The notes beneath the pieces are model-generated. The model saw only the letters and a list, made by a program, of their open reading frames with translations. It was not told the origin of the DNA and searched no databases. 64,000 bases of DNA. Origin: Histomonas meleagridis. Lineage: Eukaryota; Parabasalia; Tritrichomonadida; Dientamoebidae. The translations under genes and the position numbers were made by a program. The stretch is from the NCBI GenBank assembly GCA_020186115.1, contig WSYJ01000012.1:16001-80000 (forward strand), written 5' to 3'. Of the stretch, positions 19,822-30,100 are shown piece by piece. The stretch's first letter is position 1; each line of letters opens with the position of its first letter.

Positions 19822-20136
19822 ATTTCACAACGATTAGAAACCGTTAAATTATTTTGCAATTGGAGAAAAAAGTAAGTTACGTCAATTATTTTTCATTCAA
19901 TTAATAATACTACTCTTATTTTATATAATAATAATAAAGAAATTATTTTATTTAAATCAAATAGACTGCGGTGAAAAACCTGTCGACCAGAATGTAAAAT
20001 ATCTGTTTACAAATTCGTCTGTGATCGTGCAAAATTTGAAAGAAATTCGTCATTTTAATTGAAGTGGTCAAGAAGCCACTTTTAAAGCTGGAAAGCCTTG
20101 ATCTTTCAGTAAATTAGATCTAATTAGAAGAATTAA
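19822..20136. other. Intergenic, nothing recognised
   Basis: The first 40 bases are the proximal upstream region of the HEAT-repeat gene (coding strand: TTTAACGGTTTCTAATCGTT, with a Myb-like AACGG core). The remainder leads to the transposase relic. No RNA gene or structured element is visible. Confidence 0.4.
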
Positions 20137-21640
20137 ATGATATATTTAATTTTTATTTCTAATATACAGGAATGTACCATTAGGTCTTTTTCGATAAGAG
20201 AACAGATATATAAAATCAGCAACTTGGTCATAAATGGCAAATCCCTTTCTTTACAGGCGATCGCCAATATCTTCCACAAAAAGAAGGGAACCATCGCTAG
20301 TCACATCGAAAGAGCTAAACGTGAAATTTCACAAGGCGGACTAAATCCTATTGGAAGACAACCGATTCTAGATTCCTACTTTATATCATCACTGAGGCGT
20401 GTGAGGATCATGAAAACAACATTTTTTGTACTTACTCATTCATAGCGAATAGCTATATGAGACATACAACATTACCATATCCTCTAACACACTTGGAACA
20501 ATTATACGCAAAGACCAAATGGTGGAACCAATATGGGGGGAACCAATTTAAATTGAAAGATTAGACGCGTCACCAAAAAAATATCGACAATTATTCTATA
20601 GAATTGACATTGATGATTGTAGATCTTCGGACAAATCTTGTTGCAAACCTTGATGAAATGGGATATTCCGAATATAGTGATTTAAATTCAATGAAGATTG
20701 TTATCCCTGAAGAATTGACATCAAAAAAACAAGTAAATTGTGAAAAAGAAAGAGGATAATTTCGATCCCAATTGCAGATTATCTTAAAGAATTTGTTTGA
20801 ATTGATACGAAATATTTCGACATTAACCTTAAATTTCATTCGATTAAATGTTGTTGAAAAGGAGTTTAAATTCTGTATAATTTCATTGAATTGCATTTGA
20901 GATTGGAGAACAGTGTAACACTGTTTGAAGTATACATTTCACATATCGTTCAACAAATTTTTTGTATCCCTTGTAATACTTTATTTTCTCACTTCATGTC
21001 AAATTTGAGATGTGATTATCCAGCACACAGGACCTTCAAGAACATGTCTATTTTATGGATATTGAGCAGGAGAAACTAGTCTCTATCAATCTCTGAAAAA
21101 ATTTTGGATAGCTCAGAGCAAGATCAATCAACACCAATTCATTGTGGAGCAAAATCTTTGTGTTTTGAGATGTTGGAGTTTCGATCCTGGTCGATCGGGC
21201 GAAAATGTTTAAAAATTATTGAAAAAAACACCACAGACCTTAAAACAGTATTCAATTTCTTCTCAAAACTGTCCATGCCTTGCCCGTGAGACCGTTAGGC
21301 ATTGAGGTGATAACCGTTTTGTAAATCATTCATTGGTGTTTCAAAATATTCTGCGTTAATTCAAAGAATTTATACTGCATTGCAAATTGCAAGTAATGAA
21401 CAAACAATATTGTGAAGTTGGAAACATGCAGGTTTTCTCCTATTATTCAAAATGGAGAATTGATAAGAATAACATTGGTACCAGAGAAGGTATTAAGTGA
21501 ACACATAAATCAGCAACAAGAACTAGCAGGAGAGCCTCGGAGAATCCAATATTTGGGTTATTAAATGAAGGTCAAATAAAAGCATTGGAAGAACAACAGT
21601 GGCAATTTGGCAATCAAAATCTACCAAAGAATTCAGTATA
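20137..21640 (+). pseudogene. Decayed DDE (pogo/Tc5-like) transposase gene
   Basis: Plus-strand fragments in changing frames follow the order of a DDE_1-type transposase. 20230-20390 encodes a helix-turn-helix head (SLQAIANIFHKKKGTIASHI). 20640-20740 encodes VANLDEMGYSEYSD, like the family's first catalytic Asp in NxDExG, followed by VIPEEL. 21100-21150 encodes a SSEQDQSTPIHCG patch corresponding to the HxSDQxQPLDLGIF region near the third acidic position. 21360-21440 encodes QRIYTALQIASNEQTIL and WKHAGF, like the C-terminal helix typical of these elements. Many stops and frameshifts make it inactive. No inverted repeats were found at its ends. Confidence 0.6.
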
Positions 21641-22087
21641 AGCCTGAATTTTTTTAATGCTTTTATTATATTTTGAAATATAATGATATTAGAAATTGAT
21701 CAATTTAATAAAATTTTTATGCTCAAAAATAATGTTTTAAATAAATCAGTCACTATACCAAATAATACATTCGATGCAATAACAAATATTATATTTTGAA
21801 CATAAAATTAAAGAAAAATATTGTATCTTATTATTATGAAATTCGCTTTAAAAATTCATATTATATAAAAAAAAATAGTATTTATGTGAAGTTAATTTTT
21901 TTCATAGTTAATACACATTAAAAGTTAATATGAATCCAAGTGAAATCTTTTCATAGCTATGCCTCTCCCTGATCATTCTAATTCAACAACGCCGATAACG
22001 CCATTCATATTTTTCTCATTCAGTATGCGAATGAATGCAATGAAAGTTTGGAAAAATCATTTTCGAAACATATTATCCGCTTTTTAC
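21641..22087. other. Intergenic, nothing recognised
   Basis: AT-rich 3' flank between the transposase relic and the end of the TRAPPC8-like gene. Apparent frames near 21959 are on the strand opposite to the coding 3' end and show no family resemblance. Confidence 0.4.
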
Positions 22088-25000
22088 TCAATTAATTGCG
22101 TGTATATAATGCGATGCGTTTACCATTGTCTGCGATGCATTTTTCCTCTGCGTAGTCACCATTAAGTTTCCCACGTTAAACACTCCTGGCGACAGTATGC
22201 ACAAGCACATTTTGAACCTTTCGCTGTTTCCCTTTTTCAACTTATTACACGTGTGCGACAACTTCGCTATCCACTTAAACTTTGCCGACTTTTGCATCAC
22301 TGCTACTTTGACTTGCGGCGACTCTTCTATTCCAATGTTATGCACTATTATATATACGTCGATTACTTTTTCCTTATTGTTCAACTTCACGATCGAAGGC
22401 GCATCGATTGTGAAGACCAATGAATAATTGTTATGAATTTTGCCTTCGATGTTAAACTGGTATAAACCATTTTTATTGTTTGCTAATATGTAACCTTTTT
22501 CATAATTCTTATTAATCATTTCTTCACTAAATTCATTTGTATCATTTTCATTCATTTCTTTCATAAATGTAAATGAAGTATTCGGTTGGATTTCTATTTT
22601 ATCATTGTTCGTAACTTTATAACCTTTAACATTTACTTCGTTAATATTTAATGAATTGTTTTGTGTTATTACGTCACAATATAATATCGATTGATTATAG
22701 TTAATCGGATGTTGAATGAATTTATGTGAAATCGATTCTTTCTTCTCGATGTATATAATTCTTTCTTCTGGGAAATGTCGCCAATTAAATGGTTTCTCAT
22801 CAGAGAATGAAAATAACATTCGAATTGTTTTGTACCCGATTTTAGTTCCACGGATTTTACATTCTAAATTTATTGTTTCATTAGGTTTTAATGGTTCTTT
22901 AAGTAGGGAACATGACATTATATTATTCCTTTCAATGATATTATATGAATCTTTAATAGAAATCCAATATGGAATGTTATGAATTAATATTAAATTGGTT
23001 AAATCTGATGTACCAAAGTTTTCGATTTGTAATGTAAATGGTGAATATTGTGACTCCATTAAATGTTTTGGAAAATTAATTAAATTAATACGTAATGATG
23101 GCCGATTATTTAAGGCTATAAATGAAAAGTTTCGTAATGGTAAACTATCTTTTACGATATACCAATACATAAAATTAATTCGATTAATGACAAACTCAGT
23201 CGGCGTGGAGGCAGTGAACTTCACTTTTAAAATTTGACGGGTGTTTGGTCGCAATGAAACCGATTCTTCGCTGAAATGTGAAATTATATTGTTCTCAGGT
23301 GATTGGAGTCGTATTTGATCAAGATTAATGGACGCCCTTTTACGGAAATTAATAAATGGTATTAATAGTGAAGATTCTTCGCCACAAACGATTGAAATTC
23401 GTTTGTGATCTTTAGATTTGGGAGTATTCCATAAAGAAAAATTATTGGAAACATTTCGATACTGTAAGTTATGATGTTGAATGAGTTCTTGAAAGTCTTT
23501 TTCATTATAATCTTTTGATGCAAAATCACCATATGATGAATGTTTAATATTTTCATGATCAATGGTAATAAACGGGATATCAGTAACAGTTAAAGTCTCT
23601 CCAATACCACATTTATGAAAATATGCATGAAAAAGTGAAAATATTTTTTCATCTGGGACAAGATTATTTGATGGAGAAGCCATTAAAACTAAAATAATAT
23701 CCAACCAAGTCTTAAATCCTTTAATTTTAATTGATGATTGTGCTAATTTCCAAAGTGCAAAATTTGATAAATTTTGCCAATATGGAGATGTAGGAACAAA
23801 TTTTGAATCATCAATTTTCCCACATATGTAGCAAGGTTCAGGACCTTGTTTGTTATTGTTTAAAATTAAAGATTGAGTATTTGCAAAACATCTTATATCA
23901 TGACCCTTAATTCCAGACTTGTGATATGAAATAGCGGCCGTTAAGAAGTGTAATGCCACTTTTCTTCTACAACCGAATTTTATACAAGTTAAAGCCATTT
24001 CTTCATACCATAAACCTTTAAGTAATAAAGAAAATTGCCAAAACTTTGTTAGTTTTGAGCACTTGTCAATTTGATAGAAAAGTTTCGAAAGTGAATTTGG
24101 ATTAAATGTATATAATTCAAGTGCGCTAAAAAATGTAAGAATTCTTGAAACTCTTTTCACAATAGATACCTTCCTGATGAATTGTTTTGTTACAAGTTTT
24201 GCTAAATTGGCTTTGAATTCTTTTAATGTTGCATCATCTTTATGAAGCATCATAAAACAAATTCCTTGGATGAACGATGTGTACTCAATTACTTCTTTAG
24301 CTGAACTCTTTTGGGTTAAGAATTCAACTGCTTCACTTGCTTTTTCATAGTTTCCAAGTGAATATTCCAATGTCAAATATGTTAATAAATCATTAAATGT
24401 AAAACGATCACGAAATAGACCCTTCTTTTGAGAATATTTATTGAATTTATATGATAATGTGCGGTAATTTGCAACAAAATGAGATTCAATAAGTTTTTGA
24501 ATTATTTCAATTAGTTTTTCTTCATTATCATTTGGACCAAATAAACTAATAACTTGGAAAGAATCTTTGATCTTTTGAGTGATATGAGGTGGATCTTTCT
24601 CATAATAAAGAATTAATGATGATTTTATGTTGGAATAAAATCTTCGATTTTCTGCAGGATCTTGATAGTTTCGAATGTCAGGAAGATCTTGGCCGAAAAA
24701 CTCTTGCTTAATTTGATTAACTTTGGAGACATTTGAAGAATCACATATAAATAAAAACATAAACGGTGTATCTTGATATTCGCCTCTAGAAAACCTAAGC
24801 TCATTGAAAACATATTGTCGGAGCCAGAGAAACCATGGAGTATGTGTCATGTATGAAGAAAGAGGAAATGTACTATTAAGATGGAAATCAGGATATTTTT
24901 CATTAAAACCTTCTGGAATAGTTATAGAAAAGTTTTTGTAAAAATCTTGATTGCAAAATAAAGAACCAAAATCTGTAAATGCTTGAATAATTTTATCATG

Positions 25001-25240
25001 TGTTCCAACAGGATCTTTTTTTTGTAAAAATTCTTCCGAAAGATATGCTCTGTAGTAAAATTTTTTTCCGTCAATGAGATATGGATTGGTATCATTGTTT
25101 CTATAATCAAGAATCATTTGAAAAAAAGATTTTCCTGTGGAAACAATCGATTTTTTGAGATTTGGATCAATAACTACAACCATACATGGTGCCGTATTAT
25201 TCTTGATTAATTCTTCAAAGTCTGAGGCATGTGAGAACAT
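22088..25240 (-). CDS. TRAPPC8: TRAPPC8 / Trs85 subunit of the TRAPPIII tethering complex
   Basis: 1050 aa from the ATG at 25240 (MFSHASDFEE). The N-terminal third follows the Trs85 pattern: HTPWFLWLRQYVFNELRFSR (family HPWFxxFRExLFxSLRxSEHE) near residue 133, then a PFMFLFICDSS strand and PENRRFYSNIKSSLILYYEK-like helices. The middle (about 300-480) is a TPR-like helical array describing family members by sequential helices (LEYSLGNYEKASEAVEFL, ALTCIKFGCRRKVALHFL). The C-terminal third is beta-rich, with Ig-like segments (LRPNTRQILKVKFTAST, SPFTLQIENFGTSDLTNL). TRAPPC8 targets the TRAPPIII complex, a Rab1 exchange factor, to ER-Golgi and autophagy membranes. The length is somewhat under the human protein (about 1430). 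Confidence 0.85.
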   Translation of the reverse strand: MFSHASDFEELIKNNTAPCMVVVIDPNLKKSIVSTGKSFFQMILDYRNNDTNPYLIDGKKFYYRAYLSEEFLQKKDPVGTHDKIIQAFTDFGSLFCNQDFYKNFSITIPEGFNEKYPDFHLNSTFPLSSYMTHTPWFLWLRQYVFNELRFSRGEYQDTPFMFLFICDSSNVSKVNQIKQEFFGQDLPDIRNYQDPAENRRFYSNIKSSLILYYEKDPPHITQKIKDSFQVISLFGPNDNEEKLIEIIQKLIESHFVANYRTLSYKFNKYSQKKGLFRDRFTFNDLLTYLTLEYSLGNYEKASEAVEFLTQKSSAKEVIEYTSFIQGICFMMLHKDDATLKEFKANLAKLVTKQFIRKVSIVKRVSRILTFFSALELYTFNPNSLSKLFYQIDKCSKLTKFWQFSLLLKGLWYEEMALTCIKFGCRRKVALHFLTAAISYHKSGIKGHDIRCFANTQSLILNNNKQGPEPCYICGKIDDSKFVPTSPYWQNLSNFALWKLAQSSIKIKGFKTWLDIILVLMASPSNNLVPDEKIFSLFHAYFHKCGIGETLTVTDIPFITIDHENIKHSSYGDFASKDYNEKDFQELIQHHNLQYRNVSNNFSLWNTPKSKDHKRISIVCGEESSLLIPFINFRKRASINLDQIRLQSPENNIISHFSEESVSLRPNTRQILKVKFTASTPTEFVINRINFMYWYIVKDSLPLRNFSFIALNNRPSLRINLINFPKHLMESQYSPFTLQIENFGTSDLTNLILIHNIPYWISIKDSYNIIERNNIMSCSLLKEPLKPNETINLECKIRGTKIGYKTIRMLFSFSDEKPFNWRHFPEERIIYIEKKESISHKFIQHPINYNQSILYCDVITQNNSLNINEVNVKGYKVTNNDKIEIQPNTSFTFMKEMNENDTNEFSEEMINKNYEKGYILANNKNGLYQFNIEGKIHNNYSLVFTIDAPSIVKLNNKEKVIDVYIIVHNIGIEESPQVKVAVMQKSAKFKWIAKLSHTCNKLKKGNSERFKMCLCILSPGVFNVGNLMVTTQRKNASQTMVNASHYIHAIN

Positions 25241-25570
25241 TCTTTCTTAATTTCAATCCCAAGACGAAAACTGTAGATTATATTGAATTATAGATAATCC
25301 GTTACCCTCAGAAATAAAATTTACCGCAGCCAAATAAGCTCAGAATATTTTGGCTGATGAACGTTTAAAGGAAAGTCAAAACATGTAACATATATAATTT
25401 AATATCGATTTTATCATCCAATGTATTTATATCAATTTTTGTAATATCAAAAATATTTATTATTATTTGTAGAATCCAATATAAATTGATCAAATTAATT
25501 TTGCTAATTCTGTTTTATCCTTTGTAAATAATAATATGAGTATTGTTTTAAATATATAAAATAATTGTTA
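25241..25570. other. Intergenic between TRAPPC8 and the Merlin element
   Basis: The promoter region of the minus-strand TRAPPC8 gene occupies the left part. The rest is AT-rich, with no frame, hairpin or repeat of note before the left target duplication. Confidence 0.4.
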
Positions 25571-25578
25571 AATAATTA
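25571..25578. repeat. Left 8-bp target-site duplication of the Merlin element
   Basis: AATAATTA here equals AATAATTA at 27032-27039. Merlin/IS1016-type transposons make 8-9 bp target duplications, so this fits both in length and position. Confidence 0.8.
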
Positions 25579-25683
25579 GGCTCTGATGCAAAAGGCCCGT
25601 CATTTTGCGGTTTTTGAACGATAGGAAATTTGAGGAAAAATAGAAATGCCACATCAGGGCACCCCATCCATCATCCTGACGGC

Positions 25684-25758
25684 CGGTTTCGATCGTTATC
25701 CATTGAAAAACTTCGTATTTCAATGGATAACGATCGAAACCGCTCGCACCTTCGGTGC
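25684..25758. other. Perfect 24-bp hairpin plus small GC-rich hairpin inside the Merlin element
   Basis: The left arm 25685-25708 and right arm 25718-25741 are perfect reverse complements (24 bp, beginning GGTTTCGATCGTTATCC) around a 9-base loop. One further C-G pair extends the stem. Directly after it GCACC-TTC-GGTGC (25746-25758) forms a second hairpin flanked on both sides by CTCG(C). This GC content is unusual for the window. Function unknown: a transcription barrier, a small-RNA precursor or a replication structure are possible. Confidence 0.75.
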
Positions 25759-25929
25759 TCGCATTTGATACATATTAATACATATATTTTGACAGACAAA
25801 ATATTTGACATAACGATAATATTTAAGTTATTAAATAAAATATATAAGATTTAGAATAACGGTTATCGATAAAAATTTATTCATATTTATTGTTTGTAAA
25901 GTAGTCAAAAAGTCGATCATTTTATATTG

Positions 25930-26754
25930 ATGCAATTGCAATTCGAAACCATTAAGAAAGTGTTAAAATTAAATGACAAAAGCTTTATCAAATGGGCCTC
26001 TGAGCAGGGAATCATTCCTGATATCCACCAAATTCAAATATGTCCGAAATGTCAATCGTTAATGAAAGTTTATTTCTCACCAAGTTACCCTGATGGTGCT
26101 GTATATAGATGCTGCTCAGGTAAATGCAGAAATTCAAAATCAATCAGATTAGATTCATGGGTATCACAATCAAAATTTTCATTAAGGGGATTTGTTCACA
26201 TTTTAGCATGTTGGGTAGAAGGTTTTGATATAAGAACTACATCTAAAATTACAGGTGTATGTGAACGATCAGTAATAACATGGTTTCAAACTTTTCGATC
26301 TATTGCAGAAAAAGAATATCGAAAAGATATAGCTCAGAATTTACTTGGTGATGGAATAGTCGAAATTGATGAAAGTCATTTTTTCGGTGCTAAATACAAC
26401 AAAGGAAGTGCATTGGAAAAAGAAGAAATTTGGGTTTTTGGCGAAATAGACAGTAAAACAATGAGAGTTGTTGCTGAGATTTGCGAAAATAGATCGAAAG
26501 AAGTTCTCATTCCAATTATTTGTTCAACGATTAGACCTAATTCAGAAATTTGGTCTGATGAATGGAAGCCATATAATACTCTTAGTGATTTAGGTTATGT
26601 ACACAAAACAGTAAATCACTCAGAAAATTTTGTAGATTTAATTACTGAGGCAAATACTCTAAAAATAGAAGGTACATGGAATCTAATAAAAGGATACCTC
26701 ATAAAAAATGGATTTAGAGATAGAAATTATTTCGAATCATATATCCATAAATGA
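25930..26754 (+). CDS. Merlin-type DDE transposase (probably shortened by a TGA)
   Basis: 274 aa from the ATG at 25930. Residues about 34-65 contain a zinc-ribbon pattern CPKCQS...CCSGKC. The catalytic core follows the IS1595/Merlin pattern: GIVEIDESHFFG (first Asp), IWVFGEID, SEIWSDEWKPYNTL (second Asp), VNHSENFVD, and NTLKIEGTWNLIKGYL (Glu in the third position). The frame stops at TGA 26752-26754, but the same frame continues with 33 plausible codons (CFRRNIGNTFEKCWKAII) to TAA at 26854-26856, the length and content expected of the family C-terminus. A single nonsense change is therefore likely to have removed the end. The catalytic triad itself is intact. Confidence 0.85.
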   Translation: MQLQFETIKKVLKLNDKSFIKWASEQGIIPDIHQIQICPKCQSLMKVYFSPSYPDGAVYRCCSGKCRNSKSIRLDSWVSQSKFSLRGFVHILACWVEGFDIRTTSKITGVCERSVITWFQTFRSIAEKEYRKDIAQNLLGDGIVEIDESHFFGAKYNKGSALEKEEIWVFGEIDSKTMRVVAEICENRSKEVLIPIICSTIRPNSEIWSDEWKPYNTLSDLGYVHKTVNHSENFVDLITEANTLKIEGTWNLIKGYLIKNGFRDRNYFESYIHK

Positions 26755-27031
26755 TGCTTTCGAAGAAATATAGGAAATACATTTGAAAAATGCTGGAAAG
26801 CAATAATTGGTGATATTTCTTATAAAACTAATCATAATTTGAAATATTTTTATTAAAAAAATGATTTCGAAGTGTATCAGACCCCCCAATAAGATATTTT
26901 GCCATTATTCACTTTTTGATATGACTTTGATCTCCTTATCAAAAGTCGAATATTTTTATTGCCATTTTTTTTTCTTTCAAATTTTCTATCGTTCAAAAAC
27001 CGCAAAATGGAGGGCGTTTTGCATCCTAACC

Positions 27032-27039
27032 AATAATTA
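27032..27039. repeat. Right 8-bp target-site duplication of the Merlin element
   Basis: AATAATTA, identical to 25571-25578. Confidence 0.8.
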
Positions 27040-27072
27040 TTTTGAAATATCTCTTTGTGCAACAGCAAAAGT

Positions 27073-27086
27073 GAGGGTGTCCCAAA
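27073..27086 (+). promoter_or_regulatory. GGGTGTCCCAAAAT box upstream of the second ankyrin-DH-PH gene
   Basis: GGGTGTCCCAAAAT lies about 53 bases before the ATG at 27139. Very similar boxes stand before VPS13 (GGGGCGCCCCAAAAAAT, 36725-36741) and the BspA-like gene (GGTGCCCCAAAAAAT on its coding strand, 53652-53666). TCATTTT at 27093 also resembles the trichomonad initiator TCAYTW. Function is inferred. Confidence 0.35.
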
Positions 27087-27138
27087 ATACGATCATTTTC
27101 AATTCAATACCAAAAAATATACTTCATTAAAATTACAA

Positions 27139-30100
27139 ATGAGTAAACCGAATCAAGAAAAAAAATCACCACGTAATTATAATATTTTGAACGCAATTAC
27201 CATTCCTGAAACGGGTGCTCTTGTACTTCATAGTTGGGCTTCAACAGATAATAAAGAAGCAATTAAAGAAGTTTTAAAAGATACTGAAAACGAATGCTTA
27301 ACACTTGATGATTATACTGGCAATACTATTCTTCATTATGCAGCAAACAATGGCTCTTTAAAGGTTAGTAATTATATTGTTAAACATTTTCCAAAAAATC
27401 ATTTTTATAATAATAAAAGTATTACCCCAGGTCATATTGCTGCGATTAAAGGTAATGTTGAACTCCTCAATATCTTTCAACGATCTTCTACATTATTATA
27501 TGATAAATCAACAATGGGATGGCTTCCAATACATTTTGCAATATTTTATGGGCAAATTGAAGCAGTTCGTTTTTTACTTGAAAAGAATATTAATCCAGTT
27601 GATTCCTTAATTATTGGTGCAGAATCTTCATCATCATATTTAGGTCATCGCCGCCTAAAATTCATGTCACCATATGATTTAGCGTTAATTATTGAGCAAA
27701 CAGAAATAGCTGAACTTATTAAAAGTTATAATGGTTTACCTTCATTACATTCAGCAGTTTCATCACAAAAACTTTTAGCGGTAACATATCTTGTTGAGTC
27801 ACCATTTTCTACAGTTTCTGACAAGTTAGATTTAGCTGCAGGTAAACAAGAATATACAGCATTACATGTAGCAGCCTCACTTGGATATTACTCCATTGCA
27901 CATTACTTAATTAAAGCAGGTGCGTCCACCAATGTTGTTGATGCTAATGGGTTATCACCATTAGAAATAGCAGTCACATCAAAATCTGTTAAAACGATTT
28001 CGGTTATACGATTATTTTCCTCTGAATCCCAAATTACTAAAGCAGCATTTTTAGCAGCAGATTTAGCCAATAGTCAAATTGTAATGGAATTAATTCAGAC
28101 AAATATATCACCGTCAATTGTAGATGAGGATGGTGATTCATTTTTAATTCGATTAATTAAAAGAAATTTACTTGATGCAGCACTTACATTAATAGAAAAT
28201 AAGCAATGTGACATTAATCATAAAGATGCGCGTGGTGCCACAATACTTCATTATGCAGCTGCATGTTCAAATATTAATTTACTTAAGAAAATCATCAGTT
28301 TATATAAATCATCGAAATTAAAACTTAATGAAAAAGATAAATTTGGAATGACTCCATTAATGTATGCAGTACTTTCAGGTAACAAAGAATCAGTTGATGA
28401 ATTAAGTAACACTAAAATTGATGCTGAATGTAAATGTGGATTAACACCATTTTGTATTGATGTTGCATTTGGTGTAACAAATCAATTTCAATTAACATCT
28501 GAAAACATTAAGAAAAAATATAAAATTAATTTTAAGGAAATCCAAACATTTATTTCTAATTTCTCACTTTTAGAAAAGAATATTAATTTACCAAATAATA
28601 AAGTTTCTTGTCCAGTCTTAAAATTAATAAATCCTAAACTTGAGAAACATCTAAAAGCATTTAAATCATTTTCTGATAAAAAAGTTACAAATGTATCAAT
28701 TTTACATTTGACATCATTAGGTAATCCATCAAATTTATTAAATATAATATCATTAAAAAGGGAATTATTAGATGAAAAGGATTCTAAAGGTCGAATTCCA
28801 TTATTTTATGCATTTATATCTAAGAACATTAAAGCATCGAAAGTTTTAATCAAAGAAATGAAAACTTTTGAGCAAAGAGATAATAAAGGTAATACATTAT
28901 TCCATGTCATTAATGATGATTCATTTTTATCAATTGTTAAAAAGATATCAAAAATTACTACTTTGTCATTATTAGAAGTTAATAAATATGATCAAAACAT
29001 ATTTCATTTATTTTGTATGAAAGGTATATATCAAATATTAAAAGATTTATTATCGAATATTACGCCAGAAATAAAACGATCATTAAATTCACATGATAAA
29101 TATGATAAAACTCCATTAGATTATGCATTTGAAAATCAACATCAAGAATGTATAGCATTATTACATTCGAATGATGTCGAAAACAAATTAAATGGTTTTG
29201 TTAAACAAGGCGATTTACAAAATATCCAAAAATTAATCGAAGCAGGTTATCCTATTAATTCATGTGATAAAAATGGAATGACTCCATTACATTTTGCTGT
29301 CATTTCAGGTAATGTTAATGTCATTCAATATTTGATTAGTAAAAATGGAAATGTTAATGCACAAAATGCACAAGGAATGCATCCATTACATTATGCAGCT
29401 ATAGCTAATAATTATGAAATAATAAAAATATTATTAAATAAGAATTATCGATTAATGAGAATTAATGGACGTGATCAGCCGTATTTATTATGTACTGATC
29501 CAAAATGTAAATCATTTTTGTTCCATTCATGGAAAAGACAATTAATATTAGAAAAGATATATAACTTAGCGAAAATTCGTAATGAATCATTATTATTACT
29601 TCAAGGATTTTGTCAATCACAAAACAAAAGTAATTATTCATGGAATGAAGTATTAGATATAACAAATCGAATATTATTTGTTCATGAAAGTTTGTTTAAT
29701 CGTTTCCAAGATGAAACATTTGATTTCTCGATTTCATTACATCATTTCTTACAATTGTTTGGTATAATTGATATAACGAATTATATTAATAAAATTACAA
29801 ATGATTTAACTGGAATTATCGATCATACGATTGGTAAAGATTGTCAACCTTATATTAAGCCTACAAATACTAATAATAAAAACATAGCGTTAGCAATGAA
29901 TTTATTAATGATATTTTATCCAATTCATTGGGTATTAAATGTCTCATATTTACTTAAAGAGATTTGTCGACATATAATTGATGAAATTGATGATGTATCA
30001 ATCATTAATTCATTTATATCGAAATTTAATGAACAAGAGAATAAAGCAGAAGATGCATTTAAATCATTACAATATATTGCGACACGAAATATAATTCAAA

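Larger units (their letters stand above)
25579..27031 (+). mobile_element. Merlin (IS1595/IS1016-type) DNA transposon, 1453 bp
   Basis: Bounded by AATAATTA duplications. The left end starts GGCTCTGATGCAAAAGGCCC and the reverse complement of the right end starts GGTTAGGATGCAAAACGCCC. The arms become nearly identical from ATTTTGCGGTTTTTGAACGATAG onward and can be followed for about 60-70 bp. It carries one gene, a DDE transposase of the Merlin type, and a strong hairpin near the left arm. The perfect target duplication and well-preserved arms make it the youngest transposon in the window. It sits 99 bp (from the right duplication) upstream of the ATG of the ankyrin-DH-PH gene at 27139. Confidence 0.88.

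Noticed and set aside
20591-20896. Minus-strand frame of 101 codons in the transposase relic
   Set aside because: The plus strand of the same stretch carries the NLDEMGYSEY motif of a DDE transposase, so the minus frame is a shadow.
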